Assembly: GCA_001604585.1 (NCBI GenBank)
Contig: LVBW01000014.1
Span: forward strand, 62,271 to 126,270
Length of the DNA: 64,000 nucleotides
From: Puniceicoccales bacterium Verruco_02
Lineage (GTDB): Bacteria; Verrucomicrobiota; Verrucomicrobiia; Opitutales; Oceanipulchritudinaceae
Direction: 5' to 3'
The notes below the pieces were generated by a model. That model did no database searches. It was not told the DNA's origin and worked only from the letters and a program-made list of their open reading frames with translations. Position numbers and translations under genes: made by a program. Positions 1-7,588 of this stretch are shown here, piece by piece. Each line of letters opens with the position of its first letter. The first letter of the stretch is position 1.

Positions 1-1
1 C

Positions 2-1024
2 AAGCTGCCCCTAATCGGCCATGCTGACTGGAACGACTGCCTAAACCTGAACTGCTTCTCCACCGAGCCGAACGAGAGCTTCCAGTGCGCCGGTGACGTG
101 CAAGGCTCTCAGGCCGAAAGCGTGATGATAGCGGGCCTATTCCTCTACACAACGGACCTTCTTGCCAAGCTATACACATTCCTTGGCAAAGCCGCCGACG
201 CGGACCGCATCCTGGCCATGCGCAAGGAGATGGACGAGGCCGTTACAACCAGCGGCTGGGACGGGGAATGGTTCGTGCGCGCCTACGACGCCAAGAGCAA
301 TCCCGTGGGCAGCCAGGTCTGCGAAGAGGGCAAGATCTACATCGAAAGTCAGGGCTGGTGCGTCCTAGGCGGCAACGGCATCGAAGACGGCCGTGCGCTC
401 AAGGCGATGGAGTCCGTACACAAGTATCTTAAGAAGAAGAGCGGCTGCGTGCTCCAGTGGCCCGCCTACTCGGAATACCATGTCGAGCTTGGTGAAGTGT
501 CCTCCTATCCGCCCGGTTACAAGGAAAACGGCGGCATATTCTGCCACAATAACCCCTGGATCATCCTCTCGCTGGCCAAGCTCGGCCTTGGCGACCGCGC
601 CTTCGAGTATTTCCACTCCATAGTGCCGAGCAAGAAGGAAGAAACAATCGAGGTTTACAAGGGCGAGCCTTACGTTTACTCGCAGATGGTGTCCGGCTCT
701 CAGGGCCACGTCGAGGGCGAGGCCAAGAACAGCTGGCTCACCGGCACGGCGGCCTGGACCTTCCTCGTGGTCGCGCACGGCATCCTCGGCATCAAGCCGG
801 ACTTCACGGGCCTGTCCATCGACCCCTGCATTCCCTCCACATGGCCGGAATTCAAGGTCCGCCGCGTCTATCGCGACACGACATACGAAATCACGGTCAA
901 AAACCCAAAGGGAATCTGCAAGGGCGTAAAGAGCATGCTCGTTGACGGAACCAAGGTGCAGGGCAACATCCTGCCCATAGCTGCGGGCAAGACGCTCAAG
1001 GTCGAGATCGTACTAGGCGAATAG
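2..1024 (+). CDS. GH94 family sugar phosphorylase, C-terminal part (5' end outside window)
   Basis: The reading frame is open from base 2, so only the last 340 residues of a protein that is usually about 800 residues long are present. GH94 enzymes (cellobiose, cellodextrin and chitobiose phosphorylases) split a beta-glycosidic bond with inorganic phosphate and release a sugar 1-phosphate. The family signature GHADWNDCLN lies near bases 17-46 and contains the general-acid aspartate region. Further on are the conserved QGW, GGIFCHNNPW and GTAAW segments of the (alpha/alpha)6 barrel and the C-terminal beta domain with NPKGICKGVK. There is no signal peptide evidence because the N-terminus is missing. 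A strong hairpin terminator follows. Substrate cannot be fixed from this fragment; cellobiose or a cellodextrin is the likeliest guess. Confidence 0.88.
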   Translation, partial: KLPLIGHADWNDCLNLNCFSTEPNESFQCAGDVQGSQAESVMIAGLFLYTTDLLAKLYTFLGKAADADRILAMRKEMDEAVTTSGWDGEWFVRAYDAKSNPVGSQVCEEGKIYIESQGWCVLGGNGIEDGRALKAMESVHKYLKKKSGCVLQWPAYSEYHVELGEVSSYPPGYKENGGIFCHNNPWIILSLAKLGLGDRAFEYFHSIVPSKKEETIEVYKGEPYVYSQMVSGSQGHVEGEAKNSWLTGTAAWTFLVVAHGILGIKPDFTGLSIDPCIPSTWPEFKVRRVYRDTTYEITVKNPKGICKGVKSMLVDGTKVQGNILPIAAGKTLKVEIVLGE

Positions 1025-1088
1025 AAAGTTTACGAACCCCTCCACACAGCTCCATACAGGGGGCTGCATTCACACACGCACACATCAT

Positions 1089-1121
1089 GCCGGGATCTTG
1101 CAAGGATCCCGGCGTTTTGTT
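1089..1121 (+). terminator. Rho-independent terminator after the GH94 gene
   Basis: A perfect 9-bp stem (GCCGGGATC at 1089-1097, GATCCCGGC at 1105-1113) with a 7-base loop is followed by GTTTTGTTGT. It lies 65 bases after the GH94 stop codon. Confidence 0.8.
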
Positions 1122-1207
1122 GTAGCCTCACAAAGGTGGACAACGAATCTGCCCCTGCTTTGCGTTGCATATATTCAACGGCTGCGATTTGCTCAGCATC
1201 TAAATAT

Positions 1208-2212
1208 ATGCGCCGATACTCCTTCCCCTTTTTCGCCTTACTGCTCCTAGCCCTCCAGGCACTTGTTACAACGGCTAAGGCCAGTTACGACTTCTTCGAC
1301 CCCTCCTGCATCAGCACAGACGGGGGCACCCTGACCGGCACCACATCCTCCACATGGTGGTACGGCTGCACGCCCACAAGCGCCGGGATGCTGATGGCGT
1401 ATTATGATACGAACGGCTACAAGGGCTACTCGTTCTCCAACCTGATACCAGGCACCGCCCCATCGGCAGTGAATGGCTACAGCGCCGCCAACTCATCCTT
1501 CCTGCACGCAATCGCCAGTCAGGGCCACCAGCACGACTTCTACAACTCCGGCGAGGGCGGTCTTTACGCCCTGGACAGCGGCGGCGGCGGCGGCTACGGG
1601 GAAGTAAACGACGACCGCTACGATGGCCGCCCCTTCGACTGCCTTGCGGACTTCATGGGCACAAGCCAAGGATCGCGCGTAAACGGAGGAACGAGCAACT
1701 ACTACGACTATAACGGCTTCCGCGTATATACCACGGATTTCTACAATCACGGCATCTACGACGGCTATGGGCTGCTTGGCATCGAACGCTACATCCAGTA
1801 CTGTGGTTATGAGATAAGCTACGGCTTCTACCAAATGTGCGACGCCTTCCTGGAGGCCAACTTCCCCACGGCCACAGAGAGCGGCTTCAGCTACGCGGAC
1901 CTAGTGGCCGAACTGGACCAAGGGCGCCCGGTCCTACTCAGCTACTACGGCGAGGACGTTGGCGGGCATACGATGATAGCAGTCGGCTACGACAATAGCG
2001 AAGGCGATGTGTTGCAATTCTACAACACCTGGGACAACGAGCTGCACAGCATAGCTTGGCTGGACGATTACTACGGCATGTATGTGAGGGGCGCCCTCGT
2101 GCTGGAGCTCTACACAGTGCCAGAGCCAGCCGCCTTTGCCCTATTGGGCGGATTGGCAGCAGCACTTGCCATACTTGGCCGCAGACGGCGCAAGGCACAG
2201 GCGCAGGCATAA
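1208..2212 (+). CDS. secreted C39-like (papain-fold) cysteine peptidase domain protein with PEP-CTERM anchor
   Basis: The ATG at 1208 is preferred over an upstream in-frame start at 1136 because it begins directly with a signal peptide (MRRYSFPFFALLLLALQALV, cut near AKA-SY). The mature 334-residue protein carries a probable catalytic triad of a C39-like peptidase: Cys54 in WWYGCTPTSAGM, His254 in GGHTMIAVGYD and Asn273 in YNTWD. The tail from about residue 304 is VPEP, then a hydrophobic helix, then GRRRRK, which is the PEP-CTERM signal processed by exosortase at the cell envelope. It is therefore probably an exported, processed surface or matrix protein. Substrate unknown. The gene stands alone, bounded by a terminator on each side. 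Confidence 0.82.
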   Translation: MRRYSFPFFALLLLALQALVTTAKASYDFFDPSCISTDGGTLTGTTSSTWWYGCTPTSAGMLMAYYDTNGYKGYSFSNLIPGTAPSAVNGYSAANSSFLHAIASQGHQHDFYNSGEGGLYALDSGGGGGYGEVNDDRYDGRPFDCLADFMGTSQGSRVNGGTSNYYDYNGFRVYTTDFYNHGIYDGYGLLGIERYIQYCGYEISYGFYQMCDAFLEANFPTATESGFSYADLVAELDQGRPVLLSYYGEDVGGHTMIAVGYDNSEGDVLQFYNTWDNELHSIAWLDDYYGMYVRGALVLELYTVPEPAAFALLGGLAAALAILGRRRRKAQAQA

Positions 2213-2254
2213 TCTGACAGACTTGCAAGACCGTCTCTTGCATACCATAGCGAA

Positions 2255-2283
2255 GCAAAAGGCAGCATCTGCCTTGTTTGCCA
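2255..2283 (+). terminator. probable terminator after the PEP-CTERM gene
   Basis: AAGGCAG (2259-2265) and CTGCCTT (2269-2275) form a 7-bp stem with a 3-base loop, extended imperfectly by GCAAA and GTTTGC on the outside. It is followed by a short T-rich run. The rest of the 2213-2506 gap shows no convincing gene. Confidence 0.5.
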
Positions 2284-2506
2284 ATTCGCTCGTATCACGG
2301 TGCGCAAGTTCAGGCTGGCCTTTGCCTAGTAATTCTTTTTATCTGCATTTCTTGTTGTTCTTTCCGAGGCTTGTGCCCTTGGCGTACCGCACTCTGGCGG
2401 GGGCCTCTGGCATTGGCGAATACGGGCACTGTCCCGCGTTGGAATCGTAATAATACTCACCCCCCGAAGATTGGCTGCACCGCACATGCCGCCAGTCATT
2501 ACACAA

Positions 2507-3814
2507 ATGGATCTGCAACGCATCAAATGCCTGATGTCAGTGGCTACCGGTCTATCGTTCGCAGTCGCAGCGAATGGCGCCGGGTTTGCCATTATCGAAC
2601 AGAGTGTCTCCGGTCTTGGCAACGCTTTCGCAGGCGCTGCCGCCGCCCAAGACGCCAGCACCATATTCTTCAACCCCGCAGGTATGATTCTGCTGGATAA
2701 ACCGGAGGTAAATTCCGGCATCCACGTCATCATCCCAAGCGCCAAGTTCATCAACGAAGGCACCACCACCACCAGCTATGCCGGCACTGTGGCAACACAG
2801 GGCGATAATGCCAACGGTGGGGCAACGGCCTTTGTTCCGAACCTGTACTACGTACATCCGCTCAGCGAGCGCCTCGTTGTGGGCATCGGAGTCCACGCCC
2901 CCTTCGGTCTAGCCACCGAATACGACAAGGAATGGGTGGGCCGCTACATGGCCGTCCGTTCCGAGATCAAGACGATCAACGTCAACCCCTCGATTGCCTA
3001 CCGCATAAACGAGAAGCTCACTATCGGTGCCGGTGTCAGTGCGGAATATGTATATGCCAACCTGACCAACGCCATTGACCTGAATCGCGATGGCACGACC
3101 CTGCTCGATGGGTTCAACGATCTGGAAGGCGACGATATCGGCTTTGGCTGGAATCTGGGCCTTCTTTACGAAGTGTCCAAGACCACGCGTTTCGGCATAC
3201 ACTACCGTTCGGAGGTCAAGACCCGCCTGAAGGGCACTGCCGACTTCACCCTGCCAGAGCTTCCGCCCGCAATGGCTGCGTATGCCGTTGTCTTTGCCGA
3301 TCAGAAGATCGAGGCCGACCTTACCCTGCCGGACTCTCTATCGGTGAATTTCTATCACGAGCTGAACGACAAGTGGGCAGTGATGGGCGATGTCACCTGG
3401 ATGGGCTGGAGCGACTTCTACGACCTAGACATCGACTTTGAGTCTGCCACAACCGAAGCGGCCGCCGGAAAGGCCATCATCGAGAACTGGCGCGACAACT
3501 GGCGCTACTCGGTGGGTGCCAACTACAAGGCCAGCGACAGACTCCTGCTGCGCGGTGGCCTTGCCTACGACCAGACACCGGTCAAGAGCGACGATTACCG
3601 CTCGCCGCGCATCCCCGACGCCAGCCGCGTATGGGTTACAGCCGGCCTAAGCTGGATAATGTCGCCGGGAACTACACTCGACGTGGGTTATGTCCACATC
3701 TTTGTCGATGACCCCGTCGTGGACAACAGCTCCCACACCTCGTATCAGCATGTCAAGGGCACCATCAAGGCCCATGTGGACATCCTGAGCGCCTCCTGCA
3801 CCATGCGCTTCTAG
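2507..3814 (+). CDS. OmpP1/FadL/TodX family outer-membrane hydrophobic-compound porin
   Basis: The product is a 435-residue outer-membrane beta-barrel of the FadL family, which takes up long-chain fatty acids or other hydrophobic molecules by lateral diffusion. The start at 2507 is chosen because it opens a normal signal peptide (MDLQRIKCLMSVATGLSF, cut near ANG-AG); a TTG start at 2471 is also possible. The family's N-terminal hatch signature is clear: EQSVSGLGNAFAGAAAAQDA and then FFNPAGM. The barrel ends in an aromatic residue (CTMRF), as outer-membrane proteins do for BAM recognition. Length is typical (about 430-450). No fad genes are adjacent, so the substrate is open. Confidence 0.9.
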   Translation: MDLQRIKCLMSVATGLSFAVAANGAGFAIIEQSVSGLGNAFAGAAAAQDASTIFFNPAGMILLDKPEVNSGIHVIIPSAKFINEGTTTTSYAGTVATQGDNANGGATAFVPNLYYVHPLSERLVVGIGVHAPFGLATEYDKEWVGRYMAVRSEIKTINVNPSIAYRINEKLTIGAGVSAEYVYANLTNAIDLNRDGTTLLDGFNDLEGDDIGFGWNLGLLYEVSKTTRFGIHYRSEVKTRLKGTADFTLPELPPAMAAYAVVFADQKIEADLTLPDSLSVNFYHELNDKWAVMGDVTWMGWSDFYDLDIDFESATTEAAAGKAIIENWRDNWRYSVGANYKASDRLLLRGGLAYDQTPVKSDDYRSPRIPDASRVWVTAGLSWIMSPGTTLDVGYVHIFVDDPVVDNSSHTSYQHVKGTIKAHVDILSASCTMRF

Positions 3815-3856
3815 TAAGCGGCATGGTCTTGGGACCAGCACCTCGCCCCAGTTAAA

Positions 3857-3895
3857 GAAAGGGCCCGCTTTCCAAGCCCGAAAGCGGGCCCTTTC
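3857..3895 (+). terminator. strong hairpin terminator after fadL-like gene
   Basis: A perfect 16-bp inverted repeat (3857-3872 and 3880-3895) with a 7-base loop. The right arm ends in CCCTTTC. Because the left arm begins GAAAGGG, it could work in both directions. Confidence 0.75.
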
Positions 3896-3971
3896 ACGTA
3901 CATCGCAGTTCTAGCAACGGTGATTAATTCAAGGCCAAATCCGGATCTTCAGCGTGCTAGCTCGTACAAGG

Positions 3972-3999
3972 GCCGGGCGCCTCTTGCGAGACGCCCGGC
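3972..3999. repeat. inverted repeat / hairpin in the non-coding region
   Basis: GCCGGGCG at 3972-3979 pairs with CGCCCGGC at 3992-3999, with a small extra CTC/GAG stem in the loop. It is followed by TTGCT and could be a second terminator. Confidence 0.5.
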
Positions 4000-4147
4000 T
4001 TGCTACTGTACTGTGTTTTGCTCCCACCCGATCGAGGCATGGGAAATGGTATCTAGATCCCCTCAAAGCACTCTAGGAAGCGCGATGGGCATTTCTCGTA
4101 AGCTAAACAGCCTGTCGCATGGGTCAGAAGCCCAGCAAAAGGGTATT

Positions 4148-4191
4148 CCGGGCCTCGCCGTCAATGGGAGGATAGGACGGGCGAGGCCCGG
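4148..4191. repeat. perfect 12-bp inverted repeat
   Basis: CCGGGCCTCGCC at 4148-4159 pairs exactly with GGCGAGGCCCGG at 4180-4191 over a 20-base purine-rich loop. No U-tract follows, so it is not a standard terminator. Confidence 0.6.
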
Positions 4192-4594
4192 TATGATCAT
4201 GGGAGGGTCTGAGTCAGGATGAGATAAATTGGTTATGTAAGTGGCCAGCTTGCCGCAGTGTCCTGCTACGGAAGCCAGCGAAATTCGACTATGCAGGAAG
4301 AAGCGTATATAAGGCACCAACGCTCTGATGAAGGCCGCCGATAAGCGCCCGCAAAGAAGCGAATGTCAGCCCAGACACATTGCTGCTTCCCCCGTGCCAA
4401 TTCACTCAAGTTGGCAAAGATTCATAATTATACCTCAGTTCTTGGACTGAGATTCGTGCATAGGGAGGATAGCTAGCGGTATAACTGACCAAAAACGGCC
4501 ACGGCGCCCCAGCCTAGTCAAATATGAACAACAGCCCCAACAGATGGCCTATCCCAAATCCGCAGCCGCGACGTAACAGCCGCGATTCGGGCAC

Positions 4595-4624
4595 AAAAAA
4601 ACCTCCGTGTCACACGGAGGTTTA
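4595..4624 (-). terminator. terminator of tRNA-Asp
   Basis: On the minus strand an AACCTCCGTGT/ACACGGAGGTT stem is followed by an uninterrupted T run (the A tract at 4595-4601 on the plus strand). It sits just after the 3' end of the tRNA. Confidence 0.85.
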
Positions 4625-4628
4625 AAAG

Positions 4629-4705
4629 TGGCGGGATGGACGGGACTCGAACCCGCGGCCTTCGGCGTGACAGGCCGACGTTCTAACCAACTGAACTACC
4701 ACCCC
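4629..4705 (-). tRNA. tRNA-Asp(GTC), CCA encoded
   Basis: Read on the minus strand this folds as a complete 77-nt tRNA. The acceptor arm GGGGTGG pairs with CCATCCC, the discriminator is G and CCA is encoded. The anticodon loop is CTGTCAC, giving anticodon GTC (aspartate). The T-arm has GGTTCGAGTCC. A clear terminator follows. Confidence 0.95.
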
Positions 4706-4720
4706 TTGGGAAAGCCCTGA

Positions 4721-4748
4721 ACACTACCGAAACAGCTTCCGTGGTCAA
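4721..4748 (-). promoter_or_regulatory. possible promoter of tRNA-Asp
   Basis: On the minus strand TTGACC (4743-4748) and TAGTGT (4721-4726) are 16 bases apart, and the tRNA begins 16 bases after the second box. The -10 match is only partial. Confidence 0.35.
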
Positions 4749-4863
4749 GGGCCAAATTAATAAAAAACGCCAGAAAAGTTCCATGCGCAACATAGCCCTC
4801 ACCGGGCGGGAATAGTGCGAACAGCCGCCCCTTCCAGCCGCTGCTCGACAAACCAGTCCCCTT

Positions 4864-6081
4864 CTAGACGCGCACAATCGTGGCCACGCTCTCGATGTGG
4901 CGAGTTTGCGGGAATAGGTCAAAGGGGCGCAACTTCTCCACCTTGTAGCCGCGCTGGGATAGATACTGAAGGTCGCGGGCCTGAGTGTCCGGGCCGCAGG
5001 ATACGTACACAACCCTCGCAGGCCCCCAGCCTATTAACTGGTCGAGGAACACCTCGTCGCAACCCCGACGCGGAGGGTCGATAATCAGGGCGCTTGTTGC
5101 CGGGTCAAAGTCTATCTGCGAGAATATGGCCTCGGCGCTTCCGGGGACAAAGCTGAGGTTCCTTATGCCGTTAAGAGCCGCATTCTCCCTAGCAAGCTCT
5201 ATGGCGCGCTCGCTTATCTCGATACCCGCGACGCGCTCGAAACGCTCCGCACCCCAAATGGCGAAGGAACCCGCCCCGCAGTAAGCATCGACAAGCTGAG
5301 TAATCCCCGGCGCTGCGGCCTCGCCAATAACGTAGTCGAGCAGTTCCGGCAGTATATGCGGATTGTTCTGGAAAAACTCGCCCGCCTGAAAGCGAAAGCG
5401 CAGCCGCCCGACGAGAGCCTCGGCCGTTGCGCGCATGTCGGTCTCCACCCCGGCCTCGCCTAGGTCGCGCAAGAGCAGTGTGCCGCCTCGCTTCAGGCTG
5501 TGCTGACGCTTCAGAAGGCGGCTTCGCTCTCCCGGAAGGGCGGCATTTATGGCATCGCTGGCAATGGGGCACTGCGGCACGTCTATGATGGCGCGGGTGC
5601 TCATCCCCTGAAAGCCAATGTGCATCGCCCCGCCGCTGCGCGGCGGCTCGTAGTGAGGCGTGATCTTCGAGCGATAGGCAAACTGTTGTGGCGAGGGCCA
5701 TGTAGGCTCCACTTCCAGCTCCAGCTTTGCAAGGCGAGTTGCCAGCTCCTGCACATGGCGGCGCTTCCACTCAAGCTGCGCGGTGTAGCTCATGTGCTGG
5801 TACTGGCAGCCTCCGCATTCGCCAAACAGAGGGCAACGCGGCTGCACCCTGTCGGGCGAAGCTTCGAGAAGCTCCACAAGGTCGGCATCGGAATAGTTCG
5901 CCTTGTTGCGCCACACGCGGGCGCGGATGAGTTCGCCGGGCAGGGCCAGCGGCACCATCACCACCCAGCCATCCACCCGGCCAAGGCCGACGCCAAGGTT
6001 GGTGAGCGTGTCCACCCTCAGCTCGATTATCTGGTGGTACTGGTAGGGGACGGGTTTGAAATTCTTCGGTATGGCGGGCAT
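4864..6081 (-). CDS. class I SAM-dependent RNA (uracil-C5)-methyltransferase, TrmA/RlmCD family
   Basis: This 405-residue protein belongs to the TrmA/RumA family that methylates C5 of a uridine in 23S rRNA or tRNA. An N-terminal TRAM-like beta domain (about 17-60) is followed by the iron-sulphur cysteines C83, C89, C92 (CPLFGECGGC) and C171 (VPQCPIA). The FFQNNP motif is at about 236, the SAM-binding loop DAYCGAGSF at about 265, IIDPPRRG at about 333, and the catalytic cysteine C362 is in VVYVSCGPD. All four cluster cysteines are present, which fits the RlmD/RumA branch. The exact uridine target cannot be told. The gene faces away from kdsB's promoter side, separated by a palindromic intergenic element. 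Confidence 0.88.
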   Translation of the reverse strand: MPAIPKNFKPVPYQYHQIIELRVDTLTNLGVGLGRVDGWVVMVPLALPGELIRARVWRNKANYSDADLVELLEASPDRVQPRCPLFGECGGCQYQHMSYTAQLEWKRRHVQELATRLAKLELEVEPTWPSPQQFAYRSKITPHYEPPRSGGAMHIGFQGMSTRAIIDVPQCPIASDAINAALPGERSRLLKRQHSLKRGGTLLLRDLGEAGVETDMRATAEALVGRLRFRFQAGEFFQNNPHILPELLDYVIGEAAAPGITQLVDAYCGAGSFAIWGAERFERVAGIEISERAIELARENAALNGIRNLSFVPGSAEAIFSQIDFDPATSALIIDPPRRGCDEVFLDQLIGWGPARVVYVSCGPDTQARDLQYLSQRGYKVEKLRPFDLFPQTRHIESVATIVRV

Positions 6082-6112
6082 TGGGGGAACGAATAATGGG
6101 TAAAAGATTCTA

Positions 6113-6177
6113 CCGCAGATTACACGGGTTCACGCTGATTGCAAAAACAGAACCTCTTGGTTATGAATAATCTGTGG
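6113..6177. repeat. short palindromic intergenic element, copy A
   Basis: The end sequences CCGCAGATTA (6113-6122) and TAATCTGTGG (6168-6177) are inverted with one mismatch and bound a 65-base element. It fills most of the gap between the kdsB stop and the rlmD-like start. Bases 6113-6140 are the reverse complement of 15146-15173 with four differences in 28, so it is an interspersed repeat. A matching CCGCAGATTA also occurs at 6992-7001 on the other side of kdsB. Confidence 0.65.
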
Positions 6178-6969
6178 TTACTCGGCCTTGTTCTCGTTTT
6201 CGTATTTCTTTGCCTCCTCGTCGAGCCTTGCCTCAAGTAGGGGCACATCTGCCGGGCTGTCTATGCCCAAGGTGGTTTCCAGCGTGCAGTCCACAGCAAT
6301 GCGGTAGCCGTGCTCCATAGCACGGAGCTGTTCCAGCCTTTCGATGCTCTCCAGAGTGCCCTGCGACAGCTTCGGGAAAGCCGCCAGAAACTGCGCCGTG
6401 TAGGCATACATGCCTAGATGCAGTAGCACGGGCTGTGCGGCCAACCACGCGGCATCAACCGCGCCCCGGCTGTCGCGGCTGAAGGGAATGGGCGAGCGGG
6501 AGAAATACAGCGCCATCCCATCCTTTGCCCGCACGACCTTGACGCGGTTCGAGTCGCGAAAGTCCTCCACGCTCAGGAAGGGCGTGCCAAGAGTAGCCAT
6601 GTCGAAGCCGCCCTGCGAGATGCGAGCTGCAAGGGCTGCTATGTGCGAAGCGGCCACCAAAGGCTCGTCGGCCTGCACGTTGATGACATTCTTTGCCCCG
6701 ATGGATGCATTTGCCTCTGCAAGGCGGTCCGTCCCGCTTGGCAAGTCCGGGTCCGTAATTACGCACCGGAAGCCCGCGCATTCCAGCACATCGGCCAGTT
6801 CCTGCTCGGCAACGGCGAAGAACAAGGGCAGCTCTGGGGCCACGCTGCGCACGCGCCGGGCCGTGTGCAGGATGAGTGGCAGGCCGCGAACAGGGTGCAG
6901 CAGCTTGCGGGGGAAGCGGGTCGAGGCAAGCCGTGCAGGAACGATTATGGCTAGGTCGGGCGAATGCAT
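6178..6969 (-). CDS. kdsB: 3-deoxy-manno-octulosonate cytidylyltransferase (CMP-Kdo synthetase)
   Basis: KdsB couples CTP to Kdo to give CMP-Kdo for the inner core of lipopolysaccharide, in the cytoplasm. The 263-residue length is normal. The nucleotide-binding signature IIVPARLASTRFPRK is at about 8-22, followed by RVKVVRAKDGMALYFSRSPIPF and the INVQADEP metal/nucleotide motif near 98. The C-terminal part has the QLRAMEHGYRIAV segment typical of the family. Its presence shows that the organism makes a Kdo-containing, Gram-negative outer membrane. It appears to be transcribed alone. Confidence 0.95.
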   Translation of the reverse strand: MHSPDLAIIVPARLASTRFPRKLLHPVRGLPLILHTARRVRSVAPELPLFFAVAEQELADVLECAGFRCVITDPDLPSGTDRLAEANASIGAKNVINVQADEPLVAASHIAALAARISQGGFDMATLGTPFLSVEDFRDSNRVKVVRAKDGMALYFSRSPIPFSRDSRGAVDAAWLAAQPVLLHLGMYAYTAQFLAAFPKLSQGTLESIERLEQLRAMEHGYRIAVDCTLETTLGIDSPADVPLLEARLDEEAKKYENENKAE

Positions 6970-7132
6970 AGGGATGAAGGCAGAAGTCTAGCCGCAGATT
7001 ATGAAGATGGAAGAACAAGAATGCCAAGGCACAGATTTCGTCGTCGTTCATCATCTCATCGACAAAGCAGTGCATATGGCGAACTTGCCATGTATCGGGC
7101 ATCATCCATGCTGTCTGTAATTTGTTACGACC

Positions 7133-7588
7133 ATGAAAACTGATTACGCATGGCTTGCCGAGGCGCTGCTTGCGCAGGAAGGTGCCCTTGGCAAACGCTT
7201 TTTCGGCTGCGACGCGGTGTATATTCGCGGCCGTCTGCTGCTTGTTCTATCCGACGGCGAAGAGCCGTGGAACGGGGCCATGTTCCCGGTCGAGCGCATT
7301 AACCACGAGGCAGTGCTCGCCCGCTGGGGAGAGCTTGGCGAACATCCCATCCTGCCCAAGTGGCTGTACTTAAGCGCCACCCATGAACGCTTCGAGCTGC
7401 TGGCAAGGGAACTGGTGCGCGAGATTGCCCACGGCAACCCTCTCTTTGGCGTCACCCCAGAGCCGAAGAAAGGCCGTAAGCGAAAGACCTCGCCAAAGGT
7501 TGCAAGCCAAGCAGAGCTTCCGCCGACACCCAACAGACGGGACTGCCCCTATGACGAACCGCAGTCCATTCCACCACACCTGCGCTAG
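7133..7588 (+). CDS. conserved hypothetical protein, TfoX-N-terminal-like
   Basis: A 151-residue protein of unknown function. Residues about 15-115 (YIRGRLLLVLSDGEEPWNGA, then HPILPKWLYL and REIAHGNPLFGV) resemble a family of small proteins, common in proteobacteria, related to the TfoX N-terminal fold. The last 30 residues are basic and proline-rich. It converges on alr, and the two TAG stops share the palindrome CTAG at 7585-7588. No SD sequence precedes the ATG. Confidence 0.65.
   Translation: MKTDYAWLAEALLAQEGALGKRFFGCDAVYIRGRLLLVLSDGEEPWNGAMFPVERINHEAVLARWGELGEHPILPKWLYLSATHERFELLARELVREIAHGNPLFGVTPEPKKGRKRKTSPKVASQAELPPTPNRRDCPYDEPQSIPPHLR

Larger units (their letters stand above)
3815..4628. 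other. 814-base non-coding region with three hairpins, no gene recognised
   Basis: Between FadL and tRNA-Asp no open frame looks like a protein: the longest (3920-4222 plus, 4063-4320 minus) run straight through hairpins and have no recognisable sequence. Beyond the 3857-3895 terminator there is a GCCGGGCG stem at 3972-3979/3992-3999 and a perfect 12-bp stem at 4148-4159/4180-4191 with a 20-base loop. Smaller stems occur at 4397-4416 and 4434-4451. I could not match it to 6S RNA, SRP RNA, tmRNA or a known riboswitch. It may hold a small RNA or a degraded gene. Confidence 0.4.

Noticed and set aside
3920-4222. 100-residue plus-strand open frame in the non-coding region
   Set aside because: It runs through two strong inverted repeats, has no recognisable protein features and no initiation signal.
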